Positions 21,417-30,056 of a stretch of DNA of 64,000 nucleotides are shown one piece after another (position 1 is the first letter of the stretch; each line of letters opens with the position of its first letter). The DNA comes from a virus, in the IMG/VR virus record IMGVR_UViG_3300028364_000023, positions 37,424-101,423 of that record. One strand, written 5' to 3'. A program made the position numbers and the translations under genes. The notes under the pieces are model-generated. The model was given only the letters and a program-made list of their open reading frames with translations, was not told the DNA's origin and did not search any database.

Positions 21417-22607
21417 TTAACTTGTTTCATGATTAAGTATTGTAAGTTTATACAACCGCTTAATATTTTCGTCACTAGTCATAGCAGCTTCACCTGCAGG
21501 GAATCTTCCGCCAATTACATTCTGTGCGTATTCTAAAGATATGTCTGGATCTTTTGCAATAGCTGCCTCGCCCGGTGGCCACGTACCGTCGACTACGTGA
21601 AGTGCATACGCAAGGGACAAATAGCTTTTGCTAGCTATATAAGCAAGCGCTTCTTTGGTAAGGTCTTGTAAATCCCCGAATATTTCGTAGTTGGGTCCAT
21701 CTTCATCTTCATCTTCGTCTTCATTATTTTGTTCTAGTTGTTTAATTGTCTTTGCAGTGACACCTTTCAAATATTTAATAGATCCCGTTACATTTGTAGC
21801 AACTAGAGTTTGTAGTTGTTGATCTAATTCGACTAGACCGTTGGCTTGATATAGTATTATTAAATATCTTTTTATTGACTTTGCGTCCTTAACCCTCAAC
21901 AGCATTGTTTCAATTTTTGCACTGCGCCGCGGAGCATCCATTTGTACTAATTTTTCAATAAGACTTTTTAGATTCTCTAAGTCGGCTTTCATTACGTCTC
22001 GACTAGCAGTGGCTTGTTGGCCAACCTCAGTTTCTCCTCCGACTAGTTCGGCGTACTTGTTGCTGTCTAGTCCTGTTTGTTGATTGAATTCTTCCATAGA
22101 TAATGATGTATCTTGCTGGTCAAAATACTCTGGCCCTTTCTTTGTACTAACTGTCATGGCCCACATAGCACCATCTGACTGACGAAAGAAATAGATTAAT
22201 GTAACGCTGAAGTCACGAAAGTATTGTTCAAAATGGTTTTGAGTGGGTTTGGTTGTGCACCAATCACTGTTCTTGCCGTGAAAGCAACTGGCGTCCTTGT
22301 CCAATGGTACTACAATTAGCCACTCGTCAGTTTCTTCTAATACGTAGCTATTTCCTTTTTTAGTGCGAGCTTTTTGTTCTGAAGAGCTAGGGCGTTCGTC
22401 AATGGCTGTTACGTATTCAGTAAATGCAGACCATCCCTGTTTGCCCCACCAATCAATATTTCTTTCTTGACCTGAGATGCGATTGGCACTTACTAATTTT
22501 TTGAAGATATCAAAAGCACTTGCTACCTCTGTAGGATCCGCCTCCTGGCTAAACTTCTGTTGTACTTCCTTGTAACCTTCGGTTAATTTAAACTCGTTAT
22601 ATCTCAT
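21417..22607 (-). CDS. WCT/GEAAI family protein 1, predicted head-packaged
   Basis: 396 residues and the shortest repeat region of five paralogues. The N-terminus MRYNEFKLTEGYKEV resembles the T4 capsid-targeting sequence (M-x-x-x-EF) with an L-x-E cleavage site at residues 8-10. The shared domain (residues about 15-180) has RNIDWWGKQGWSAF, VPLDKDASCFHGKNSDWCTT and VTLIYFFRQSDGAMWAM. A helical linker with an acidic NEDEDEDEDG run follows, then only two 27-residue repeats (WPPGEAAIAKD, FPAGEAAMTSD). Function unknown; see the paralogues at 22634, 23956, 25746 and 39804. Confidence 0.75.
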   Translation of the reverse strand: MRYNEFKLTEGYKEVQQKFSQEADPTEVASAFDIFKKLVSANRISGQERNIDWWGKQGWSAFTEYVTAIDERPSSSEQKARTKKGNSYVLEETDEWLIVVPLDKDASCFHGKNSDWCTTKPTQNHFEQYFRDFSVTLIYFFRQSDGAMWAMTVSTKKGPEYFDQQDTSLSMEEFNQQTGLDSNKYAELVGGETEVGQQATASRDVMKADLENLKSLIEKLVQMDAPRRSAKIETMLLRVKDAKSIKRYLIILYQANGLVELDQQLQTLVATNVTGSIKYLKGVTAKTIKQLEQNNEDEDEDEDGPNYEIFGDLQDLTKEALAYIASKSYLSLAYALHVVDGTWPPGEAAIAKDPDISLEYAQNVIGGRFPAGEAAMTSDENIKRLYKLTILNHETS

Positions 22608-22633
22608 ACTGGTCCTTTATTTTTGTATGCCTA

Positions 22634-23944
22634 TTAACCGATGCCAAACCGTTTTTTGTATGCATTCCACGCCGATTGTGCTTTACGTATTGCATTCTCT
22701 CCTTTTAAAAATCGATCTTCTAGTACTTCTGTAGCATATCGAAAAGAGTAATTAGTGTGCGTGGCAATTGCAGCTTCTCCAGGAGGCCATGCTTTGTTGA
22801 GTACTGCATGTGCATACATAAATGAACCGGAGCTATTGTTGGCAATAGCAGATTCGGCTTCGGGCCACTCGCGTTTTAATATATCTCGGGCGTATAACGC
22901 TGCATAATAACCATCTTGTGCAATTACAACTTCGCCCAGAGGCCATCTACCCTTTATTACTATAGCAGCATAAGCAACAGCCAATGCTCCTCTACTAGCT
23001 ATATAAGCAAGTACTTGTTTAGTAGGATTTCGGACATTATTTATTACTTCACCAGGCGTAGCATTTCTTTCCATTATTTTAACTGTCTTTATACTAACGT
23101 CTTGTAAATATCTAACAGCATCAGTAGAAATATTAGCAACAAGAGTTTGCAGTTGTTGATCTATTTCCACTGGCCCACTTTGCTTGTGTAATATTTTAAA
23201 ATATTCTTCTATTAATCTTGGATCCTTAACCTGTAACATCATTGTTTCTATTTTTGCACTTCGTTGCGGAGCATCCATTTGTTCTAATTTTTTAAGAAAG
23301 TCCTTTAGATTTTTTAAACTAGCTCGCATTTCTTTACGACTAGCAGCAGTTTTTTTACCTATCTCTGTTTTACCGCCTACCATCTCAATGTACTTGTTGC
23401 TGTCTAGACCTGTCTGCTTGTTGAATTCAATTACATCAAGCGATTGGTCTTTTTGATTAAAGTATTCTGCTCCTTTATTTGGAGCAACAGCCATAGCCCA
23501 CATGGCGCCATCTGACTGACGGAAGAAATAGATCAGTGTAATAGCTTTGCCACGGAAGTACGATTCGAAGTGTGCTTGCGTTGGCTTGGTGGTACACCAG
23601 CTACTTTTTTTGCCGTAGAAACAACTGGCGTCTTTGTCTAGTGGCACTACAATGAACCAGTCAGCAGATTCCTCTATTACGTGACTCGTGCCTTTGTTTT
23701 TTCGCATCTTTTGTTCAGAAGAACTAGGTCTTTCATCAATTGCAGTCACGTACTCACTAAATGCGGACCACCCCTGTTTGCCCCACCAATCAATATTTCG
23801 TTCTTGGCCTGAGATGCGATTGTCACTGACCAACTTTTTGAACACGTCGAAAGCAGACGCTACCTCAGTAGGATCTGCTTCCTGACTAAACTTCAGTTGT
23901 ACTTCCTTGAAGCCCTCGTTTAGTTTAAATTCGTTATATCTCAT
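22634..23944 (-). CDS. WCT/GEAAI family protein 2, predicted head-packaged
   Basis: 436 residues. N-terminus MRYNEFKLNEGFKEV with the L-N-E processing-like site, then the shared domain with DKDASCFYGKKSSWCTTKPT. Four repeats of the pattern W-P-x-G/A-E-x-x-I-A-x-D ... A-Y-A-x-x-V/I-L (WPLGEVVIAQD, WPEAESAIANN, WPPGEAAIATH, FLKGENAIRKA). The last residues KRFGIG also end the paralogue at 25746, indicating recent exchange. In tandem with genes 1, 3 and 4, spaced 12-27 nt apart. Confidence 0.75.
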   Translation of the reverse strand: MRYNEFKLNEGFKEVQLKFSQEADPTEVASAFDVFKKLVSDNRISGQERNIDWWGKQGWSAFSEYVTAIDERPSSSEQKMRKNKGTSHVIEESADWFIVVPLDKDASCFYGKKSSWCTTKPTQAHFESYFRGKAITLIYFFRQSDGAMWAMAVAPNKGAEYFNQKDQSLDVIEFNKQTGLDSNKYIEMVGGKTEIGKKTAASRKEMRASLKNLKDFLKKLEQMDAPQRSAKIETMMLQVKDPRLIEEYFKILHKQSGPVEIDQQLQTLVANISTDAVRYLQDVSIKTVKIMERNATPGEVINNVRNPTKQVLAYIASRGALAVAYAAIVIKGRWPLGEVVIAQDGYYAALYARDILKREWPEAESAIANNSSGSFMYAHAVLNKAWPPGEAAIATHTNYSFRYATEVLEDRFLKGENAIRKAQSAWNAYKKRFGIG

Positions 23945-23955
23945 AATAGATCCTG

Positions 23956-25719
23956 TTAATTGTTACGAATCGGATTTAAAAAGCTTGAATACGCCCTTCT
24001 AAAATCATAATCTTTATCAATAGCAGCTTCACCTGGAGGCCATTTGCCTTTTATCACATCCTTTGCATAGGCATACGCAGTTGCAGCCTCTGCGGCAATA
24101 ACAGCCTCACCTTGTGGCCATCTGCCTCTTATGACATTTCTTGCGTAGTCAATAGAAGTATATGCGTCTGTAAGAATAGCAGCTTCACCTTCTGGAAACC
24201 TTCCTTTAATTATCAGGTCAGCATATTTATAAGCTGTTTCGGCATCTTGGGCAATAGCAGCTTCTCCTTCTGGAAACCTTCCTTTAATTATCTCGCGAGC
24301 ATACTTATAGGCCGTATCTGCATCTGAGGCAATAGCAGCCTCACCTTGTGGCCATCTGCCTCTTACGACATTTCTTGCGTAGTCAATAGAAGTATATGCG
24401 TCTTGTGCAATAGCAGCTTCACCAGGCGGCCACCTAACACGATCGTTGCCAAAGGTACTTCTGTTGATTACTGCGCTGGCATATCTATAGGCTGATTGTG
24501 TATCGGTAACAATAGCAGCTTCTCCCGGGGGCCAGGGGCCTTTAATTATCTGGTCAGCATACATATAGGCTGCTTCTGCATTTGTGGCAATAGCAGCTTC
24601 GCCGGGCGGCCACCTAACTTTCTCGTCCCAAGGCCCACCACCGTCGTTGATTACTTCTCTAGCATAGCTGAACGCTGATTGTGCATCTGCGGCAATAGCA
24701 GCTTCGCCTAGAGGCCACTGACCCTCGATCACATATCTTGCGTATGCGACTGCTAGTCTACCTGTGTCGGTAATGTATTCCATCGCTTCTTTAGAAGGGT
24801 GCCGCAAGTTTTTCATCATATGCCTGAGATCTTCTTGCCTTCCTAGTATTTTAACTGTCTTTACACTAACATTGTTCAAAAATCTAATACCAACCGCCCC
24901 ATCACCGCCAGCAACTAGACTTTGTAGTTGTTGATCTACCTCCACTGGTCCGCTATAATTATATAGTGTCCTTAAATAATCTTTTATTAGTCTAGAGTCT
25001 TTAACTTTCAACAGTAAGGTTTCAATCTTTGCACTTCGGCGTGGGTTACTCATTTGTTCTAATTTTTTAATGTAACCTGTTAAGGTGTTAAAGTCGGTCT
25101 TCATGATGTCTCGATTAATAGTGGCCTTTTGTCCAACATCAGTTTTACCGCCAACTAGCTCGGTGTATTTGTTGGGATCCAGACCTGTTTGCTTCTCGAA
25201 TTCTTCATCATCAAGCGAATCATCCTGCTGATCAAAATACTCTGCTTTTTTATTGGGATAAACTGCCATAGCCCACATGGCTCCATCTGACTGACGAAAG
25301 AAGTAGATCAGTGTAACGTCATAGTCGCGAAAGTAAGATTCGAAATGGCCTTGTGTTGGCTTAGTTGTGCACCAATCGCTTTTTTTACCGTGAAAGCAAC
25401 TGGCGTCCTTGTCCAGTGGGACGACAATAAACCACTCGGCAGTTTCTTCTAGTACATGACTTTCACCTTTGCCTTTTCGAGCTTTTTGTTCGGCCTCGCT
25501 AGGTCGTTCATCAATGGCGGTCACGTATTCAATAAACGCAGGCCACCCCTGTTTGCCCCACCAATCAATATTGCGTTCGTTGCCTTTGATGCGATTAGCA
25601 CTTACTAGTTTTTTGAACACGTCAAAAGCACTTGCTACTTCAGTAGGATCTGCTTCTTGACTGAACTTCTGTTGTACTTCCTTGTATCCCTCGTTTAGCT
25701 TAAACTCTTGATATCTCAT
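23956..25719 (-). CDS. WCT/GEAAI family protein 3, predicted head-packaged, nine repeats
   Basis: 587 residues. N-terminus MRYQEFKLNEGYKEV, then the shared WCT domain and linker. Nine repeats follow, most exactly 27 residues (81 nt), each built as GRWPxGEAAIAxDAxTAYxYAxxVI. Two are lengthened by inserts (GGGPWDEKVRWPPGE; RSTFGNDRVRWPPGE). Neighbouring repeat units are nearly identical in DNA, for example around 24100-24180 and 24345-24420, showing recent duplication. Each unit is predicted to be two short helices, giving an alpha-solenoid suited to protein binding. Confidence 0.75.
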   Translation of the reverse strand: MRYQEFKLNEGYKEVQQKFSQEADPTEVASAFDVFKKLVSANRIKGNERNIDWWGKQGWPAFIEYVTAIDERPSEAEQKARKGKGESHVLEETAEWFIVVPLDKDASCFHGKKSDWCTTKPTQGHFESYFRDYDVTLIYFFRQSDGAMWAMAVYPNKKAEYFDQQDDSLDDEEFEKQTGLDPNKYTELVGGKTDVGQKATINRDIMKTDFNTLTGYIKKLEQMSNPRRSAKIETLLLKVKDSRLIKDYLRTLYNYSGPVEVDQQLQSLVAGGDGAVGIRFLNNVSVKTVKILGRQEDLRHMMKNLRHPSKEAMEYITDTGRLAVAYARYVIEGQWPLGEAAIAADAQSAFSYAREVINDGGGPWDEKVRWPPGEAAIATNAEAAYMYADQIIKGPWPPGEAAIVTDTQSAYRYASAVINRSTFGNDRVRWPPGEAAIAQDAYTSIDYARNVVRGRWPQGEAAIASDADTAYKYAREIIKGRFPEGEAAIAQDAETAYKYADLIIKGRFPEGEAAILTDAYTSIDYARNVIRGRWPQGEAVIAAEAATAYAYAKDVIKGKWPPGEAAIDKDYDFRRAYSSFLNPIRNN

Positions 25720-25745
25720 AATGGTCCTTTATTTTTGTATTCCTA

Positions 25746-27482
25746 TTAACCGATGCCAAACCGTCGTTTATACTTCGGCCATAAGAACGTGTCGGCACGT
25801 ATTGCATCTTCACCTTCTAGGAATTGATCTTCTAGTACGTCTATGGCATACTCGTATGCTGCATCAGATAAAGTTGCCATAGCAGCTTCTCCTTCGGGCC
25901 ATTCTCCTTCGATTATTCCGCGAGCGTATACTAATGCACCGTAAGCGTCCTGAGAAATAACAGATTCGGCTGCTGGCCACTCACGTTCTAATATTTCAGT
26001 AGCATACATTGCAGCGTTGTACCCATCCAGCGCAATAGCATCTTCACCGGGTTTCCAACGTCCTCTTATTACCATTCTTGCGTACTGATAAGCCGCAAAT
26101 GATTCAGTAGCAATAGCATCTTCACCAGGAAGCCATCTTTCTTTTTTATTTTTTCCTTGATTAAGCACTTCAATAGCATACCTACTGGATGTAGAAGGGT
26201 CTTGTGCAATAGTCTCCTCACCTGCTGGCCACTTGCCTTTAATTATCTCGCGAGCATATTCTAGAGATGTTTCGGCATCTTTTGCAATAGCAGCTTCACC
26301 TGGCGGCCATGGCTTGTTAAGTACATCACGTGCGTATATTAATGATCCTCTAGGGCTTTGTGCAATAGCTGCCTCACCTGGTGGCCACCTAACTGGTTGT
26401 TCTTTGTCTTTGTTAATGACATCCAGTGCATAAATTGCTGCTCCTAGGCCGTCTTCCGCAATAGCAGCTTCGGCTTCGGGCCACGGACCTTTTATTATTC
26501 GACGTGCATACGCAGCAGCCAATGCTCCTTTACTAGCTATATAAGCAAGTGCTTGTTCAGTAGGGTGTAGCATATTGCTCATTGATTGATTAGGAGGTAG
26601 GTTTCTTTCTAGTACTTTAACTGTCTTTACACTAACATTTTGTAGATATTTGATAGCATCTTCAGCAGAGTTAGCAACTAAAGTTTGTACTTGCTGATCT
26701 ACTTCTACCGGCCCGTCGACTTCATGCAGTATATAGAAATATTCTTCTATTGACGTCGGATCTTTAACAACCAGCATCAGTGTTTCAATTTTTGCACTTC
26801 GTCGCGGGCTCCCCATCCGTCTCAGCTTTCCAATGTAACCTTGAAGAGTCTTCAAGTCAGCTTTCATCACGTCTCGACTAGCAGTGGCTTTTTGACCAAC
26901 TTCTGTCTTGCCACCAACCATTTCGATGTACTTGTTGCTGTTTAGGCCTGTTTGCTTATTAAATTGAGCAGACGACAACGATTCATCTTGTTGATCAAAG
27001 TATTCTGATCTTTTATTTGGGCTAACAGCCATGGCCCACATGGCTCCATCTAACTGACGGAAGAAATAAATTAGCGTAATACTACTGTCACGAAAGTATT
27101 GTTCGAAATGTGATCGAGTGGGTTTGGTTGTACACCAATCGCTTTTCTTACCATGGAAACAACTGGCATCTTTGTCTAGTGGCACTACAATCAACCACTG
27201 ACTAGAATCTTCTAATACGTGACTTTCGCCTTTCTTTGTGCGCTTGTCTTGTTCTGAAGAACTGGGCCTCTCGTCTATGGCTGTCACGTACTCAGCAAAT
27301 GCAGACCACCCCTGTTTGCCCCACCAATCAATATTGCGTTCTTGACCAGATATACGATTTGCATTTACTAGCTTTTTGAACACGTCGAAGGCAGATGCTA
27401 CTTCTGTAGGATCTGCCTCTTGGCTAAATTTTTGTTGTACTTCTTTAAAGCCCTCGTTTAACTTAAACTCGGTATATCTCAT
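25746..27482 (-). CDS. WCT/GEAAI family protein 4, predicted head-packaged, nine repeats
   Basis: 578 residues. N-terminus MRYTEFKLNEGFKEV, with the L-N-E site at residues 8-10. Shared domain with DKDASCFHGKKSDWCTTKPT, then nine more divergent repeats (WPEAEAAIAED, WPPGEAAIAQS, WPAGEETIAQD, WLPGEDAIATE and others) and the KRRFGIG terminus. First gene of the four-gene tandem, preceded by a TATAAATA late promoter and AGGATC. Late expression agrees with a virion protein. Confidence 0.75.
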   Translation of the reverse strand: MRYTEFKLNEGFKEVQQKFSQEADPTEVASAFDVFKKLVNANRISGQERNIDWWGKQGWSAFAEYVTAIDERPSSSEQDKRTKKGESHVLEDSSQWLIVVPLDKDASCFHGKKSDWCTTKPTRSHFEQYFRDSSITLIYFFRQLDGAMWAMAVSPNKRSEYFDQQDESLSSAQFNKQTGLNSNKYIEMVGGKTEVGQKATASRDVMKADLKTLQGYIGKLRRMGSPRRSAKIETLMLVVKDPTSIEEYFYILHEVDGPVEVDQQVQTLVANSAEDAIKYLQNVSVKTVKVLERNLPPNQSMSNMLHPTEQALAYIASKGALAAAYARRIIKGPWPEAEAAIAEDGLGAAIYALDVINKDKEQPVRWPPGEAAIAQSPRGSLIYARDVLNKPWPPGEAAIAKDAETSLEYAREIIKGKWPAGEETIAQDPSTSSRYAIEVLNQGKNKKERWLPGEDAIATESFAAYQYARMVIRGRWKPGEDAIALDGYNAAMYATEILEREWPAAESVISQDAYGALVYARGIIEGEWPEGEAAMATLSDAAYEYAIDVLEDQFLEGEDAIRADTFLWPKYKRRFGIG

Positions 27483-27504
27483 AATAGATCCTGTCTGGTT
27501 CTAT

Positions 27505-27512
27505 TATTTATA
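27505..27512 (-). promoter_or_regulatory. T4-type late promoter for the WCT/GEAAI tandem
   Basis: TATAAATA reading leftward, 23 nt upstream of the start at 27482. The same context (AATAATAGAA ... CAGGATCTATTATG) precedes the fifth family member at 41222. Confidence 0.65.
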
Positions 27513-27551
27513 TAGAAAAGTCGTGCATCTCTAGGGGGCGTGTTACACCCC

Positions 27552-27797
27552 CTATAGCACAGATATTGCTTCTCGAATTGCTTCACGCAGGTCGTCGTTT
27601 TCGTCTTCGTCGTGGTTCCTTCGACCTTCGCGAGTATCTTCGTCGTAGTGTTCTTGTATAGTACCGTTATCTAGCATCTCAACGAATCACTTGACTAGTT
27701 CTGCTACTGTGTTAGCATCAAGGTTCTCTGTACGCTGGGCCTCGATAGCCAGTTCACTGTTGCTCAGTGAGCCTAACATTGCTGGGTTAAATACCAT
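27552..27797 (-). pseudogene. Small acidic phage gene with an in-frame TGA
   Basis: From the ATG at 27797 the frame encodes MVFNPAMLGSLSNSELAIEA ... VAELVK, then a TGA at 27689-27687. It continues open as FVEMLDNGTIQEHYDEDTRE ... EDENDDLREAIREAISVL to a TAG. Both sides read as one small acidic, helical protein, with the TGA where an Arg (CGA) or Trp (TGG) codon would fit. It is either a nonsense mutation, an error, or readthrough. A GC-rich hairpin (27535-27558) follows. Confidence 0.55.
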
Positions 27798-27831
27798 ATT
27801 TTATGCTCGTAAGTTAGTTTATGTTATCTAC

Positions 27832-27860
27832 AGTGTACGGCCATAGTAGGGCATTGTCAA
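27832..27860 (-). promoter_or_regulatory. sigma70-type promoter
   Basis: TTGACA-N17-TACACT reading leftward, 35 nt upstream of the start at 27797. Confidence 0.75.
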
Positions 27861-27863
27861 CTA

Positions 27864-28214
27864 TTATTTTCCGAAAAGTATCACGTGAGTTGCCCAGTTT
27901 GGAGGATCGGAGATAAAAGCACAGATATCAGAAACTCGACTTTCTGTTCCGTAGCATGCATCGCCGTCGTCGAAGGTAAAGTCATTTGATTCTTGTAATA
28001 ACTTCCAATCTTGTAATGTGATTATATCCTCTTTATAAATGTAGTCAGGAATGTCTCGACTAATTTCTGTAAGTGTAGACAACATATACAAGTCCCATAG
28101 GTTGTCGCGTAGCACTTGCGCAAATTCAGCATCTAGAGGCAGCATCTCTTCAGCAAACTCCACTAGCTTATTGCGGATTACGTCCTCTTGTTGTGTGCTT
28201 GGTCTTTGAGCCAT
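27864..28214 (-). CDS. Phage protein of unknown function
   Basis: 116 residues from MAQRPSTQQEDVIRNKLVEF. Helical N-terminal half, then an acidic DFTFDDGDACYGTESRVSDI segment. No family recognised. Overlaps the upstream gene; an earlier ATG at 28238 is possible. Confidence 0.5.
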   Translation of the reverse strand: MAQRPSTQQEDVIRNKLVEFAEEMLPLDAEFAQVLRDNLWDLYMLSTLTEISRDIPDYIYKEDIITLQDWKLLQESNDFTFDDGDACYGTESRVSDICAFISDPPNWATHVILFGK

Positions 28215-28489
28215 TCTTTTATCTCCGTTCCACTCCACATTTTACGCAAATCTGCCGGAAACCTTAGGTCTTCGATAGTCTGCGCCTGGATCTCTTTGAG
28301 TATGTCTGCACCTTTTGTTCGGTGTACTTCTAGTATCTTCTTTAGCTCAGCAACGGTCTCCCAGTCACCATGTTTCTCAGTGAGATACTCACTCTTGTAT
28401 ATTAAGGTATCTTGATATTCTATGATAGCCTCGTTTAGTGCCACAGTTAATGCTAGGTTAGCAGCTTCTAGTTCGCTTGGTGTTTTCAT
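28178..28489 (-). CDS. Helical phage protein of unknown function
   Basis: 103 residues, almost wholly helical (MKTPSELEAANLALTVALNE ... KSEYLTEKHGDWETVAELKK). No motif recognised. Followed by an overlapping downstream gene. Confidence 0.5.
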   Translation of the reverse strand: MKTPSELEAANLALTVALNEAIIEYQDTLIYKSEYLTEKHGDWETVAELKKILEVHRTKGADILKEIQAQTIEDLRFPADLRKMWSGTEIKEWLKDQAHNKRT

Positions 28490-28502
28490 TTGTGTTGTCC
28501 TG

Positions 28503-28718
28503 TTAACTTATGTATTCGTCAGTAACGCCGCTGTTCCATCGACTAATTGCTTGGTCGGCGCTGCTGCCGTATACTGTCCTGCCACACCCACAGTTATGTA
28601 TTTGACAGCATACATTCCACTCAGTGCGTTCTCTGTTTAACGGATACACACTGTCTATTCTGTCTAGTTCAGTATTGTTGTCTTTGCCACATACGCACAG
28701 TTTAAGTTTTTCTGTCAT
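28503..28718 (-). CDS. Lar-like zinc-ribbon protein
   Basis: 71 residues: LKLCVCGKDNN, then WNVCCQIHNCGCGRTVYGSS and DQAISRWNSG. The layout LKxCxxCG ... WxVxCxxCG ... AIxxWN is that of the restriction-alleviation (Lar)-like small zinc proteins found in many phages. A restriction-alleviation role is shown only for Rac Lar and its close relatives. Overlaps the macro-like gene by 4 nt. Confidence 0.6.
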   Translation of the reverse strand: MTEKLKLCVCGKDNNTELDRIDSVYPLNRERTEWNVCCQIHNCGCGRTVYGSSADQAISRWNSGVTDEYIS

Positions 28719-29200
28719 TTTTCAAACACTACTATGTTAACATCTGGTAGTTCGTTGTCGTATCGGTCTGCAATGTCATCAAGTACACTCATAAATTCAG
28801 TTTTGTCTAGTGAGTTAAAGCCAATGTGTTCAATTCCCATTACATGACCGCTTTCGACCTTTGAAATAATCTCAACCAAAGCATCGTTTACACTTGCCCA
28901 GTGTATAGCATCGCATCCGGCAGCCGGGTAGGTATACGAGCAGTAGAGATTAACTATGTCTACTGCGTGACCAGCAAACTCATAGCCGCCGCTAGTCCAT
29001 GTTCCTAACTTATTAATGTCGCCGTAGTCAGAGCCGTCAACATCTACAACTAATATATTATTGTCAGTTAGCTGTCTGAGACTATCGGATACAGGACCAA
29101 TCATCTTGTGGAAACAGTTACACCCGTGAACAATAACATTAACTTCCTTGTTGTTGACTAATTCTTTTATGCTTTTTTCGGTAACTTCAATATTGATCAT
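28715..29200 (-). CDS. Second macro-domain-like protein
   Basis: 161 residues with EVNVIVHGCNCFHKMIGPVS, INKLGTWTSGGY and VMGIEHIGFNSLDKTEFMSV. The VHGCNCxxxM motif matches the first macro protein (VHGCSCQNRM at 15592). The phosphate loop is less conserved (IGFNSLDKTE instead of IGSGAANG), so it may bind without hydrolysing. Likely ADP-ribose-type ligand; unproven. Confidence 0.6.
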   Translation of the reverse strand: MINIEVTEKSIKELVNNKEVNVIVHGCNCFHKMIGPVSDSLRQLTDNNILVVDVDGSDYGDINKLGTWTSGGYEFAGHAVDIVNLYCSYTYPAAGCDAIHWASVNDALVEIISKVESGHVMGIEHIGFNSLDKTEFMSVLDDIADRYDNELPDVNIVVFEK

Positions 29201-29233
29201 GTATTACTCCTAGAGCTGGGTCTTGTTAAGAGC

Positions 29234-29437
29234 TCACTGCTCTCCTGGCCAAATTACTACGTCGGCTTTTCCAGTAAATACCATAAGTGCTAGCTTGAGC
29301 CTATTCCGCAGCCCGTACATACCTAGTCGCCTAGCCGGCACCCATTGTCCACTTGAGTGCTCACTTAGAACTTCTGGGTCAACTGCTGCTTCTACAATAT
29401 CAGTTAGTGTATAAAGCGTTGGCGCGCGATTAAGCAT
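29234..29437 (-). CDS. Small conserved phage protein
   Basis: 67 residues ending [32 protein letters not shown] (in parts). WVPARxLGxxxLRxRLxxAxxVFTGxADxxxWPGQ is a common small phage pattern, uncharacterised. Overlaps the ClpP gene by 8 nt. Confidence 0.65.
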   Translation of the reverse strand: MLNRAPTLYTLTDIVEAAVDPEVLSEHSSGQWVPARRLGMYGLRNRLKLALMVFTGKADVVIWPGEQ

Positions 29438-30056
29438 CTTTGCGCTCCACTACTTTGTCAGCAAGGCCTGCATCAACTGCTTCCTGTGCATTGTAGAAAG
29501 TATCAAACTTCATTAACTCGTAAAGTTCATCGTAAGTTTTTTCTTTGCTGTTGTGTTTAACATACAGCTCCGTAAGGCGCTTATTGACCTTACGAGATTC
29601 TTCATAGTGACGTCGAGCGTCTTCGAACTCAAGCTCTTGTACGTGGATACTGCCTTTGGTACCCGGTGTACCTGAACTAACGCGGTGTATCATTGTACGT
29701 GATTCCGGTAGTACTACTCGCTTGCCTGCTGTGCCTGCTTGTGCTAAAAAGCTGCCCATGCTACAGGCCTGTCCCATTACAATAGTGCGCACGTCACTCT
29801 TAATAAATTGCATAGTGTCGTAAATTGCCAGTCCAGCAGTTACTTCTCCACCACCGCTATTAATGTAAACACTGATTTCTTTGTCGGGGTTGTCTGCTTC
29901 CAAAAACAATAATTGGGCAACGATCGAGTGCGCCATTTCTGTATGTATTCCACCGTTGATCATAATAATACGATCCTGCAACAATCTCGAGAAAATGTCT
30001 TGGGCCCTTTCTCCGTTGCTTGTTCTTTCCACTACGAAAGGTACTAGATTACTCAT
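29430..30056 (-). CDS. clpP: ClpP protease subunit
   Basis: 208 residues, a normal ClpP length. Catalytic triad visible: Ser in [10 protein letters not shown], His in [10 protein letters not shown], and Asp near [15 protein letters not shown]. The oxyanion/handle region [20 protein letters not shown] is intact, and an N-terminal [19 protein letters not shown] matches the hydrophobic-loop region. ClpP forms the tetradecameric chamber fed by ClpA/ClpX. No ATPase partner is seen here, so it probably works with host ClpA/X; a ClpS adaptor lies at 33131. It could replace host ClpP or process phage proteins. Confidence 0.92.
   Translation of the reverse strand: MSNLVPFVVERTSNGERAQDIFSRLLQDRIIMINGGIHTEMAHSIVAQLLFLEADNPDKEISVYINSGGGEVTAGLAIYDTMQFIKSDVRTIVMGQACSMGSFLAQAGTAGKRVVLPESRTMIHRVSSGTPGTKGSIHVQELEFEDARRHYEESRKVNKRLTELYVKHNSKEKTYDELYELMKFDTFYNAQEAVDAGLADKVVERKDA

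Noticed and set aside
23956-27482. CRISPR-like array from the regularly spaced repeats
   Set aside because: The 81-bp periodicity is entirely in frame, encodes a 27-residue protein repeat, and lacks constant repeats with unrelated spacers.
27535-27558. GC-rich hairpin as a Rho-independent terminator
   Set aside because: No T-run follows in the direction of transcription; kept only as a possible hairpin.
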